Source: an uncultured Prevotellaceae bacterium (GTDB lineage: Bacteria > Bacteroidota > Bacteroidia > Bacteroidales > Bacteroidaceae). From it: DNA of 64,000 bases. The stretch is from positions 62,001 through 126,000 of the forward strand of contig OMZS01000002.1 in assembly GCA_900315565.1 (NCBI GenBank), given 5' to 3'. The position numbers and the translations under genes were made by a program. Under the pieces are notes generated by a model. It searched no databases. It was given only the letters and a program-made list of their open reading frames with translations, and was not told the origin of the DNA. Positions 1 through 6,975 of this stretch are shown here, piece after piece. Each line of letters starts with the position of its first letter. Position 1 is the stretch's first letter.

Positions 1-31
1 TTAACTCCTAACTCCTAACTCCTACCTCCCC
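1..31. repeat. short tandem repeat, TAACTCC unit
   Basis: About four 7-base units (TAACTCC, the last one degenerate) end just before the kinase start codon. The same unit in the opposite orientation fills 23384-23488, and it recurs in the forward orientation at 36342-36385, so this is one of the dispersed intergenic repeat types of this genome. Confidence 0.7.
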
Positions 32-1318
32 ATGGATTCCTCGCAGTTTTCCGATAGCCAGCCACGTCTTGAGGGCATGGAGCAGATAGCCTCTCATGGT
101 GCTACCAGCGATGCCTATCGGGTGAAACTCTATGGTAAACTGCATTTTCTGAAGCGGCTCAAACCACAATTTGCCCACGACATCCGTTATCAGGAAGCAC
201 TACGAAAGGAGTTTGAGACGGGCTACCGTCTGGAACATCCCAATCTGGTTCGCTACATCTCCCTGACAGATGATGGCATTCTGATGGAGTATGTAGATGG
301 CGAAACGCTGGCTCACTTTCTTTCCAATCATCCGGACTATTTTAGGAACCACAAGCACGCCGACAGGTTTATCCGTCAGTTGCTGGATGTTGTGGGTTAT
401 CTGCACAGTCACCAGGTGCTTCACCTTGATCTGAAGCCCGACAACATGCTGCTTACCCGCATCGGCCATGAATTGAAACTTGTTGACCTAGGGTTTAGCC
501 TCACCGACACCTTTGCCGACACGCAGGGACGAACCGATAGCTTTGCTGCTCCTGAGCAGTTTTCGGGTGGTGTGGTGGATGAACGAACCGACATCTATGC
601 CATTGGGAAGGTGCTGGAACTGCTGCCTGGGCGCCCTGTGAGTGAAAAGGTCTTGAAACGCTGTACGGCGCCAGAACCCGAGGACCGCTTTCAGACCATT
701 TCAGATTTGCGCGCAGTCCTGCTCCGTCGCAGCCGCCAATGGATTTGGCTGGCAGTAGGTGTTCTCTTCATGGCATTGTTCGTTGTCTTTTTCCTCTTCA
801 TCAATAGAGAACAGCCCTCAGCAGAGATGATAGAACCGCCAGCGGAGGTTAAGAACGTGGAACAAGAAACCATTCGGGTGAGAGAAGCCATCCGCCCCTT
901 TTCCAGGAAAGAGGAAAAGAAGGAAAAGTCTGCCAATGAGCTACTTCCTACAAGTCCCATCGCATCATCTCCCGTCAAATCAGAGCTATCGAAGGAAGAA
1001 AAAGAGTTTCTGAGTCAGCCAGATTTGCAGAAAGCTACAGATAAGGAGTTTGTGCTTTACAAGCAACGGTTGGACGAATACTACAGCGAGGCAAATGCCT
1101 TTCTCAACGACTCTTCCAACTTTAAGAAATACCCTTCGCATGTTGCTTATTTGACTCACTATCAGGATATTATTCACAAAACCTTGCAGCGCATCAAGGC
1201 TGATGAGCAGTTCTATCCTTTTTATGTGAGCCCCATGAATCCCATCTGTTCCTACACCCGGAAATACAAAGCCGATTTGGAACACCGCGCATTCGTCAAC
1301 AGCAACAAACTGCCGTAA
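32..1318 (+). CDS. Hanks-type serine/threonine protein kinase with one membrane segment
   Basis: A 428-residue protein with an N-terminal eukaryote-like kinase domain (about 15-230). Visible motifs are a candidate ATP-binding lysine near residue 41, the catalytic loop HLDLKPDN at 131-138 (HLD in place of the usual HRD), DLG at 152-154 in place of DFG, and APEQ at 173-176. One hydrophobic segment (about 237-257) would place the kinase in the cytoplasm and the charged C-terminal part (Lys/Glu-rich stretch, then a helical 330-428 region) outside the inner membrane. It likely phosphorylates Ser/Thr of unknown targets. The start is the first ATG after a short repeat; the downstream pair is a toxin-antitoxin unit with no obvious link. 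Confidence 0.85.
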   Translation: MDSSQFSDSQPRLEGMEQIASHGATSDAYRVKLYGKLHFLKRLKPQFAHDIRYQEALRKEFETGYRLEHPNLVRYISLTDDGILMEYVDGETLAHFLSNHPDYFRNHKHADRFIRQLLDVVGYLHSHQVLHLDLKPDNMLLTRIGHELKLVDLGFSLTDTFADTQGRTDSFAAPEQFSGGVVDERTDIYAIGKVLELLPGRPVSEKVLKRCTAPEPEDRFQTISDLRAVLLRRSRQWIWLAVGVLFMALFVVFFLFINREQPSAEMIEPPAEVKNVEQETIRVREAIRPFSRKEEKKEKSANELLPTSPIASSPVKSELSKEEKEFLSQPDLQKATDKEFVLYKQRLDEYYSEANAFLNDSSNFKKYPSHVAYLTHYQDIIHKTLQRIKADEQFYPFYVSPMNPICSYTRKYKADLEHRAFVNSNKLP

Positions 1319-1357
1319 ACCATAAAAAAAGCAAATTTACGACTCACACGCACAAAG

Positions 1358-1381
1358 TTTGCAAAATAATGCTTATCTTTG
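1358..1381 (+). promoter_or_regulatory. promoter of the PIN toxin-antitoxin pair
   Basis: TATCTTTG at 1374-1381 matches the Bacteroidota -7 box TAnnTTTG. A TTTG lies at 1358-1361, but only 12 bases upstream instead of the usual 19-21. A CTCAC stretch just upstream (1342-1346) resembles the promoter modules at 2494, 2809 and 4116. Confidence 0.5.
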
Positions 1382-1400
1382 TTGGCAAATTATTATAATT

Positions 1401-1640
1401 ATGAATAATATGTCATATAGCCAGTTAGCACAGCTTGAATTGTTGAATGCTATTAATAGCATAAAAACAGAGTCTGAACTCAAGGAGTTCAGAGACGTTA
1501 TAGCTCGCTATTTTGCTCAAAAAGCCCAGAGGGCAATTGATGATTTGTGGGAAGAAGGTGTCATCAATAATGAAACTATAGAAGAGTGGGGTGAAGAGCA
1601 TATGCGTACCCCTTATCAATATGAGGCGAATCGTTCTTGA
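1401..1640 (+). CDS. putative antitoxin of a PIN-domain toxin-antitoxin pair
   Basis: A 79-residue, mostly helical acidic protein beginning MNNMSYSQLAQLELL and containing WEEGVINNETIEEWGEEHMR near the C-terminus. Its last 20 bases overlap the start of a PIN-domain gene, the normal arrangement for an antitoxin translated before and coupled to its toxin. The start at 1401 is chosen because it lies 20 bases after a -7 box; an ATG at 1410 is an alternative. No DNA-binding motif is obvious, so the antitoxin role rests on position and size. Confidence 0.6.
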   Translation: MNNMSYSQLAQLELLNAINSIKTESELKEFRDVIARYFAQKAQRAIDDLWEEGVINNETIEEWGEEHMRTPYQYEANRS

Positions 1641-2028
1641 TACAAACTGCCTTTTGCAGTCACTACCCACAAAAAGCCCATACCATAAGATATGGGTAGA
1701 TATAGTTAATGGCCATATTCAGCTATGTGTCAATACTGAGATTATGAATGAATATGAGGAAATATTATCTGTTAAGACTAACAAGGTAATTGCACGTAAT
1801 GTTGTTGAGGCAATTGCGAGACTGAGCACAACCTTCTTTCAAGAATCCTATTTCCATTTTGGACTAATAACAGCCGACCCAGATGACAATAAGTTTGTTG
1901 ATTGTGCTATCGCAGCAGACGCAGAGTATATTGTGACTAATGACAAACATTTCTACGAATTAAAAAACATTCCTTGGCCAAGGCTGTCTGTTGTTACAAT
2001 TAAGGAGTTTTTAGCTCAGTTATCTTAA
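1621..2028 (+). CDS. PIN-domain toxin (putative ribonuclease)
   Basis: A 135-residue PIN-domain protein. Acidic residues typical of the metal-binding nuclease site are visible: D in LDTN near the N-terminus, E in the NEYEEIL segment, and D residues in DPDDNKFVDCAIAA followed by IVTNDKHF. PIN toxins cleave RNA, usually tRNA or mRNA, and are neutralised by the upstream partner. The start MRRIVLDTN at 1621 is preferred over the longer frame from 1591 because the beta strand leading into the first Asp begins there. It overlaps the antitoxin by 20 bases. Confidence 0.75.
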   Translation: MRRIVLDTNCLLQSLPTKSPYHKIWVDIVNGHIQLCVNTEIMNEYEEILSVKTNKVIARNVVEAIARLSTTFFQESYFHFGLITADPDDNKFVDCAIAADAEYIVTNDKHFYELKNIPWPRLSVVTIKEFLAQLS

Positions 2029-2098
2029 TTATGTAAAATTCTTTTTGAAAATGGAGGAAATGGTTGAGCCGTTTCTTCCATTTTTAATCTATACTTTG

Positions 2099-2106
2099 TA
2101 TCTTCG
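2099..2106 (+). promoter_or_regulatory. -7 box (TATCTTCG) for the small secreted protein
   Basis: TATCTTCG differs from TAnnTTTG at one base and lies about 40 bases before the start codon. An imperfect hairpin of the form GGAGGAAATGG...CCGTTTCTTCC lies immediately upstream (about 2052-2080). A related sequence occurs at about 2660-2690, so this may be a small repeated regulatory or terminator unit. Confidence 0.4.
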
Positions 2107-2144
2107 CACGCGAAATAATGATGTATAACCTTATATTAATAGAA

Positions 2145-2441
2145 ATGAAAATGAAAAGAATCGTCATGTTATTCATGTTCTGCAGCCTGATGCTCACCGC
2201 CTTAGCCGACTGGAGCTACGGGACTGCTTATTTCCAAGGTTCTCAACCCTCAAGTTGTCTTAACCACGGCGGGGTGATGATTTGGTACAACGGTGATTTG
2301 AGGCAGACCAGTTTGCAAGGAGGCGTGGAAATCTGGGAGGGAACAGGCGACATCTGCGTGGCTTATCCCAAGAACTACAATGGTCCCAAAATGCGTTTCC
2401 TCTCTAAAGGCGGCTCCGTGCAGATTCAGTATCTGAAGTAA
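2145..2441 (+). CDS. small secreted protein of unknown function
   Basis: About 98 residues with a clear signal peptide (MKMKRIVMLFMFCSLMLTALA) followed by a short Gly/Trp/Tyr-rich mature part with two cysteines that could form a disulfide in the periplasm or outside. The mature part has alternating polar and hydrophobic residues suggestive of a small beta protein. Starts at 2145 or 2151 both give the signal peptide; the frame from 2118 would add residues ahead of it and is less likely. No family recognised. It stands alone between the toxin-antitoxin pair and the first RNA-leader region. Confidence 0.6.
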   Translation: MKMKRIVMLFMFCSLMLTALADWSYGTAYFQGSQPSSCLNHGGVMIWYNGDLRQTSLQGGVEIWEGTGDICVAYPKNYNGPKMRFLSKGGSVQIQYLK

Positions 2442-2493
2442 TCCATTCTGTGTAACAGTATTTTAGGAATAATATGTGCTTTTCTAAAATAAC

Positions 2494-2535
2494 AGCTCAC
2501 TATGAATGTTGTTTGAAAACAAATGCTTATCTTTG
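2494..2535 (+). promoter_or_regulatory. repeated promoter module (copy 1)
   Basis: Contains ACAGCTCAC, then GTTTG, 12 bases, then TATCTTTG at 2528-2535. The same order and near-identical sequence recur at 2809-2853 and 4114-4158. This copy is followed by a 26-codon open frame, not by the structured RNA. Confidence 0.5.
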
Positions 2536-2561
2536 CAAATATATAACTATCTGATGGGATT

Positions 2562-2642
2562 ATGAATAAAAAACAGAAAGATAAGTTGACGTATTGCTAT
2601 GAGTATCTGAAGCATGAACTAAAATACGGTAAAGCGGTTTAG
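2562..2642 (+). CDS. possible 26-residue small protein or gene remnant
   Basis: A short frame starting MNKKQKDKLTYCYEYLKHEL lies about 27 bases after a -7 box. It is Lys/Tyr-rich and has protein-like composition, but no family is recognised. It could be a real small protein or the truncated start of a lost gene. Nothing else coding is seen between 2442 and 3129 apart from the RNA leader. Confidence 0.25.
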   Translation: MNKKQKDKLTYCYEYLKHELKYGKAV

Positions 2643-2785
2643 CGTATTTTAATTTTTGTGAAATGGAAGAAATGGTTAGCCACTTTCTTTCATTTCACAT
2701 TTTCTTTCCATACTTTTGCAACAGTGAAACAAAATAATGGAAAAGAAATGAAAGATTTCAAGAGCCGATACGGCTGATAATCGAA

Positions 2786-2853
2786 AAATGCGTGCATTTA
2801 CGAAAAAAAACAGCTCACAATGAACGTCGTTTGCTAAATTTTTCTTATATTTG
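2786..2853 (+). promoter_or_regulatory. promoter and operator-like palindrome of RNA leader copy A
   Basis: An inverted repeat AAATGC-GT-GCATTT (2786-2799) is followed by ACAGCTCACAATGAACGTCG and TTTG, then after 12 bases TATATTTG (2846-2853). The whole block is almost identical to 4091-4158, so promoter, possible operator and leader were duplicated together. Confidence 0.6.
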
Positions 2854-2859
2854 CGGTGT

Positions 2860-3100
2860 CGTTCAATAAAGGGCGATAAACATAGTAGGAAGCGTTTAGC
2901 TTTCATCTGTACCGAAAAGTCTGGTAAACTTGAAACGTACAACAGATGAATGTGAACACGTTCTCTCCTTGGTTGGAATATACCATGCCGAGCCGTCATT
3001 GGCTCACATCCTATATATCCTCCAAGGGTGTGGGCTGTTTCTTTTATCTTTGTACAGGTTTTACCAGAGCCTTCGGTAGGATAGACTGAAAGGCTCACAC
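2860..3100 (+). ncRNA. structured RNA leader, copy A
   Basis: Paired with a second copy at 4165-4385. Shared unpaired motif AGGAAGCGTTTAGCTTT (2888-2903) is followed by stem 1 CATCTGT/ACAGATG (2904-2910 with 2942-2948), stem 2 CCTTGG/CCAAGG (2967-2972 with 3022-3027) extended inward by GGAATATA/TATATATCC and capped by GAGCC/GGCTC, and stem 3 GTGTGGGCT/GGCTCACAC (3028-3036 with 3092-3100) with an inner hairpin. The paired bases differ between the copies while pairing is kept, which supports a conserved RNA structure. It ends about 30 bases before a membrane-protein start codon, so a cis-acting leader is likely; function unknown. Confidence 0.65.
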
Positions 3101-3129
3101 CTCCCGTTGTACAAGTATGAAGATTGACC

Positions 3130-3600
3130 ATGAAAGATAAAACAATCAGATTAAACAAACATAGTCGCCTTGCAAAAACATTTGTTGGCGTGATGCTTCT
3201 TGTAATAGGTTGTATAGTTTATCTGCTATTTAGGAGTAAGACACTATATTTATATATATGGTGTGAGTCATTGGGACTGTCTGCGCCTATTGATGCCTTT
3301 CGCCTTGCTGTATGCAATTGGTCTATTCCAGACTTTATCAAATTCAGCCTCCCCGATGGTCTTTATTGTGCTGCATATCTCTTAATAATGGATTCAATTT
3401 GGCATGAGGATAATAGCTGGCTAAAATACCCCGTCCTTTCGATGGTTCCAGTAATAACTATTGGTAGTGAGATCTTACAATACTTTGGATTTGTAAAAGG
3501 CACCTTTGATACCTATGATCTCATTTGCTATTCAGTACCGCCCATTATTTATACGTTTATTACACACCAAAGTTTAACAAATAAAATAATTAGATTATGA
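3130..3600 (+). CDS. VanZ-like small integral membrane protein
   Basis: 156 residues with about four hydrophobic segments (near 18-36, 65-85, 90-112 and 125-145). The motifs LPDGLYCAAYLLIMDSIW and SEILQYFGFVKGTFDTYD resemble VanZ-like Bacteroidota membrane proteins (family resemblance from memory). The start at ATG 3130 fits better than the TTG six bases earlier. It follows RNA leader copy A and overlaps the next gene by four bases (ATGA), so the two are co-translated. A diverged, frameshifted second copy lies at 10072-10541, again coupled to a secreted-protein gene. Confidence 0.65.
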   Translation: MKDKTIRLNKHSRLAKTFVGVMLLVIGCIVYLLFRSKTLYLYIWCESLGLSAPIDAFRLAVCNWSIPDFIKFSLPDGLYCAAYLLIMDSIWHEDNSWLKYPVLSMVPVITIGSEILQYFGFVKGTFDTYDLICYSVPPIIYTFITHQSLTNKIIRL

Positions 3601-4013
3601 AAAAGAGCATTTTAACTGTAGCTGTATTAGCATTGTTTGCTATCGGTTTTGTGGCCTCAGATGAAGAGGAACAATCAAACAAAACTACAAGTCCAACCCC
3701 TCAAACGGAACAAAAAAAGGAATCTGCAACTAAAGAAAAACAAAAGCAAGCACCCCAAAAGAGCAAAAAAGACGAAATCAGAGAATTGGGATTTAATGAT
3801 GGCGTCAATTTTGGTTACAGTGACAAGGGGAATGCACTGCGTGAATACGTACAGATGGGGCAGACATTGGATAATGGATTGAACCACATTCAGAATGTGA
3901 TAGCAAAAGTTGCTTATAAAGAAGATTATGGAGATGATATAAGTGACGAGCTGTTGGATGAGTATTGCAAACAGTTTATTGAAGGTTACAAAAGTATAGT
4001 TATAAAGAAATAA
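3597..4013 (+). CDS. secreted or membrane-anchored protein with the ALFAIGFxASDE leader
   Basis: 138 residues. The N-terminus (MKKSILTVAVLALFAIGFVA) is a signal or anchor segment, followed by a low-complexity Lys/Gln/Thr-rich linker (about 25-60) and a small helical domain (RELGFNDGVNFGYSDKG... to the end). The first 25 residues closely match the protein at 10538-11419, but the rest is unrelated, so a common export segment carries different C-terminal domains. It is translationally coupled to the VanZ-like gene. The function of the C-terminal domain is unknown. Confidence 0.6.
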   Translation: MKKSILTVAVLALFAIGFVASDEEEQSNKTTSPTPQTEQKKESATKEKQKQAPQKSKKDEIRELGFNDGVNFGYSDKGNALREYVQMGQTLDNGLNHIQNVIAKVAYKEDYGDDISDELLDEYCKQFIEGYKSIVIKK

Positions 4014-4090
4014 GGTAATGATATAATAGAAGCTATGCAGGTAGATAATCGTCTGACAAATAATATATGCCAGAACGATAGAAATCGAAA

Positions 4091-4158
4091 AAATGCGTGC
4101 ATTTACGAAAAAAAACAGCTCACAATGAACGTCGTTTGCTAAATTTTCCTTATCTTTG
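4091..4158 (+). promoter_or_regulatory. promoter and operator-like palindrome of RNA leader copy B
   Basis: AAATGC-GT-GCATTT (4091-4104), then ACAGCTCACAATGAACGTCG, TTTG, 12 bases and TATCTTTG (4151-4158). It is nearly identical to 2786-2853. Confidence 0.6.
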
Positions 4159-4164
4159 CCGTGT

Positions 4165-4385
4165 CGTTATAAAAGAACGACAAACATTGTAGGAAGCGTT
4201 TAGCTTTTTCCAAACTGATGAATCTCGACACCTCATCTGGAAAAATGGAAAAGTAATGATGTTCTTCCCTTGGTTGTGATAGTATAGGTATATCCTTACT
4301 TCATACAAGGGTGTGAGCTGTTTTCACTAATCTTTTTTCCAGGCAGTCGAGAGCCTATCAGTTAGATTAGCTGACAGGCTCACAC
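4165..4385 (+). ncRNA. structured RNA leader, copy B
   Basis: Homologue of the RNA at 2860-3100. After the shared AGGAAGCGTTTAGCTTT motif (4191-4207), stem 1 is TTTTTCCA/TGGAAAAA (4205-4212 with 4238-4245) with an inner GATGA/TCATC. Stem 2 is CCTTG/CAAGG (4268-4272 with 4306-4310). Stem 3 is GTGTGAGC/GCTCACAC (4311-4318 with 4378-4385), enclosing AGCCTATCAG/CTGACAGGCT. Stem 1 shares no paired sequence with copy A, yet pairs equally well. TTCTTTTTG follows stem 3, so in this copy stem 3 could also act as a terminator. It precedes the secreted-protein operon by about 40 bases. Confidence 0.65.
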
Positions 4386-4424
4386 TTCTTTTTGTATATT
4401 ATTATATATCCTAAATTCTAAATT

Positions 4425-5366
4425 ATGAAAAAAGAAATTTTTTTAACAGCAGCATTTCTGTTTGTCTCATTTATTACAATGGCACAAAAGAAGCCGACAA
4501 TTATGATTCTTCCCAGTGACCATTGGTGTGAGATTCGCTATTTTATGACCACTTATGATAATCAGGGTACGAAAGTGAAAACTCCTAATTATCAGCAGGC
4601 ATTTATAGAAGATACGGAAATAGGTCCAGTTATCAGTAAGATTGGACAAGTGTTGACAGATATGGGTTATAGTCTTAAGGATGCGGAACAAGAAATAAAG
4701 AGTATTAACACGAAGACTGCAGAAGATAATGTGACCATGAGTAAGACAAGTGGTGCTTCATTAGTTGAAAGTCCCCTTGATATTTTGAAACGTCGCATTA
4801 AGTGTGACATCCTTATTCAAATATCCTGGGACTTATCACGTTCAGCAGGTGGCCATTCAACCACATTTACTTTAGAAGCTTTTGACTCATATACCAATAA
4901 GCGTATTGCCACTTCTACAGGAACGACGCAAGGAGCTGGTGGTATTGCAGATTTACTGGCTTCTGCTGTCAAACAAAATGCAAAACCATTTGACAAACAG
5001 ATGGACAAGTGGTATGTAGACCAGAGGAAAAATGGTCGTGAGATTAATCTTTCCATTCGGTGTTGGGACAGTTGGGAGAATGATCTTGAGACAGAATTCG
5101 GCGGTGAAGAACTGACAGACTGCATTCAGTCATGGCTACAGAACAATTGCGTTAACGGTGCCTTCAATTTGAGTGACGGTACAGAATCATTTGCGCAATT
5201 TGAACAGGTTCGTATTCCTTTAGAAGATGAAAAAGGAAAAGCTATGGATGCTCGTGCTTTTGCTACATTATTGCGTAAATACTTAGCAAAACCACCTTAT
5301 AATATTACTGCTAAAGTGATGCAGAGAGGATTAGGAGAAGCAATCTTAGTATTAGGAGAGAAATAA
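4425..5366 (+). CDS. DUF6175-like secreted protein
   Basis: 313 residues with a signal peptide (MKKEIFLTAAFLFVSFITMA). The mature part starts KKPTIMILPSDHWC and contains an alternating strand/helix region followed by IKCDILIQISWDLSR. This pattern is that of a CsgG/TolB-N-like envelope protein, and I associate it from memory with the Bacteroidota family DUF6175. First gene of a run of four secreted-protein genes (gaps of 2, 19 and 16 bases) behind RNA leader copy B. A role in an outer-membrane or periplasmic assembly is possible, but no function is established from the sequence. Confidence 0.6.
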   Translation: MKKEIFLTAAFLFVSFITMAQKKPTIMILPSDHWCEIRYFMTTYDNQGTKVKTPNYQQAFIEDTEIGPVISKIGQVLTDMGYSLKDAEQEIKSINTKTAEDNVTMSKTSGASLVESPLDILKRRIKCDILIQISWDLSRSAGGHSTTFTLEAFDSYTNKRIATSTGTTQGAGGIADLLASAVKQNAKPFDKQMDKWYVDQRKNGREINLSIRCWDSWENDLETEFGGEELTDCIQSWLQNNCVNGAFNLSDGTESFAQFEQVRIPLEDEKGKAMDARAFATLLRKYLAKPPYNITAKVMQRGLGEAILVLGEK

Positions 5367-5368
5367 TT

Positions 5369-6445
5369 ATGAATACAAAATACTTGGTATTATTGATGAT
5401 TGCTAGCAGTTGCTTTTTTATGAAAGTGACAGCAGATTCATCAATAGGCGATATCTATATTTCTGTGGTACAGCCTGAACGTAATGATATACCACAGGAA
5501 GCAGCAGGCCAATTGGAAAATAAGATGCACCAATTGATTACGGCTAATGGAATAGCAGATACAGATCCCAATGGACGATTTGTTATAACCGCTAAAAGCT
5601 TCATCATAACAAAGGACATTATTGGAGGAGCACCTCAAAGAGTATCACAAAGGATAGATTTCACTTTCATTATAGGAGATATCATAGAGAATAAGGTCTT
5701 TGAAAGTTATACATTTTCTGCAATAGGTATTGGTATTAATGAAAATAAGTCATATATCAATGCAATAACGAAGATGAAGACAAATAGTCCTCAATTTAAG
5801 TCTTTTGTAGAGAAAGCAAAGGAGAAGATTATTCAATATTATGCTGCTCGATGTGAGCAAATAATTCTTGAAGCCAAACAGCAGGCAGCTAATCACGATT
5901 ATCAGCAGGCCATTTACCAGCTGATGCAAGTACCAAATATATGTGATTGTTCTGAAAGATGTCAAACAATGATGATTGAATATTATGATGCATATACTGA
6001 ATTTACTGCAGCAGAATTGCTGAACGAAGCAAAATCAAAATGGGCAAGTGCACCGAACGCTGATGGCGCTGCTATGGCTGCCGATGTAATAGCCCGAATA
6101 CCTGCAGGTACAAAAGTCCAATCTGAATTAAATGCATTGATTGCTGAAATAAATCAAAAGCTACGCGAAGATGATAAACGTGATTGGGCTTTTAAAATGA
6201 GACAATATGAAGACGAACAAGCAAAACAGAAACGGGAATTTGCTTTAAGAAAACAACAACAAGAAGCAGATATAGCCTATAGAAACCGTCAACAATCAGC
6301 TGATAATGAATACCGGAAGAAGGAACAGATTGCAAGAGATCAACGTAGACGTTTGTTGATAGATGCTTGCAGACAAGTAGGATTAGCTTTCGCTAAGAAC
6401 TATCAACCTCCAACGTATAATGTAAAGAATGTATATGCATGGTAG
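5369..6445 (+). CDS. secreted CsgG/LpoB-like protein with C-terminal coiled coil
   Basis: 358 residues. Signal peptide (about 1-22), then a domain (25-155) with IYISVVQPERNDIPQEAAGQ, followed by a conserved-looking beta region and a helical segment, reminiscent of CsgG/LpoB folds. Residues 160-260 are helical repeats with a short Cys cluster (CDCSERC). Residues 270-335 form a Gln/Arg/Glu-rich coiled coil. The start codon is two bases after the previous stop, so it is in the same operon. Likely a periplasmic or outer-membrane protein; specific role unknown. Confidence 0.5.
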   Translation: MNTKYLVLLMIASSCFFMKVTADSSIGDIYISVVQPERNDIPQEAAGQLENKMHQLITANGIADTDPNGRFVITAKSFIITKDIIGGAPQRVSQRIDFTFIIGDIIENKVFESYTFSAIGIGINENKSYINAITKMKTNSPQFKSFVEKAKEKIIQYYAARCEQIILEAKQQAANHDYQQAIYQLMQVPNICDCSERCQTMMIEYYDAYTEFTAAELLNEAKSKWASAPNADGAAMAADVIARIPAGTKVQSELNALIAEINQKLREDDKRDWAFKMRQYEDEQAKQKREFALRKQQQEADIAYRNRQQSADNEYRKKEQIARDQRRRLLIDACRQVGLAFAKNYQPPTYNVKNVYAW

Positions 6446-6464
6446 TAACTAAAATGATATATTT

Positions 6465-6959
6465 ATGAGAAAAATTCTTTTATTAATGATGCTCTGCTGT
6501 ATATCAACAATGATGTCTGCACAGAGTTTTGACCAAGAGCGAATAGCTTTGGCAAAGTTTATTGAACGTATGTATAACAGTTCTCCATTTGAAGGCTGCC
6601 GAATTGTTGATGACTATGATAATAGTTATCTCCTTTCTGTCGTAGAACTTGACAAGTCTAAGTATAAGGCAAGTTCAGTTATGAATCGTATTGCCCAAGT
6701 GAAATCTCAGCGTAACGCGGGAGAGTTTTTTAATGGCACACAAAGCTATTCTGAAATTACCATCCGTACTCCCAAGAGTGAGGAAAAAGGGGGAAAGGAA
6801 ATGTCAGAAACGTACGAGATTATCCGTACGAATTCCACGGGTTTTGTGCAGCAGATGGAACTCTTGACTAATTTTGAGAGTAATAGGGGTATGTTGGTAT
6901 ATGTTTTTTATAAAAGAACAACAAACACTAATCACAATTCGAAAATTTTGATCAAATAA
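6465..6959 (+). CDS. secreted protein of unknown function
   Basis: 164 residues, signal peptide MRKILLLMMLCCISTMMSAQ followed by a mixed alpha/beta mature part (FDQERIALAKFIERMYNSSP...). No recognised family. Third gene of the operon that begins at 4425; the short spacing suggests a shared task with its neighbours. Confidence 0.5.
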   Translation: MRKILLLMMLCCISTMMSAQSFDQERIALAKFIERMYNSSPFEGCRIVDDYDNSYLLSVVELDKSKYKASSVMNRIAQVKSQRNAGEFFNGTQSYSEITIRTPKSEEKGGKEMSETYEIIRTNSTGFVQQMELLTNFESNRGMLVYVFYKRTTNTNHNSKILIK

Positions 6960-6975
6960 AAAATTAATTGATGAT

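Noticed and set aside
2676-3158. 160-codon minus-strand frame across RNA leader copy A
   Set aside because: It crosses promoter and stems that are conserved as RNA in copy B; translation is not protein-like and copy B does not keep the frame.
4215-4250. CTGATGA followed by GAAA, reminiscent of a hammerhead ribozyme core
   Set aside because: Not present in RNA copy A, and GATGA pairs with TCATC inside stem 1, so the match looks accidental.
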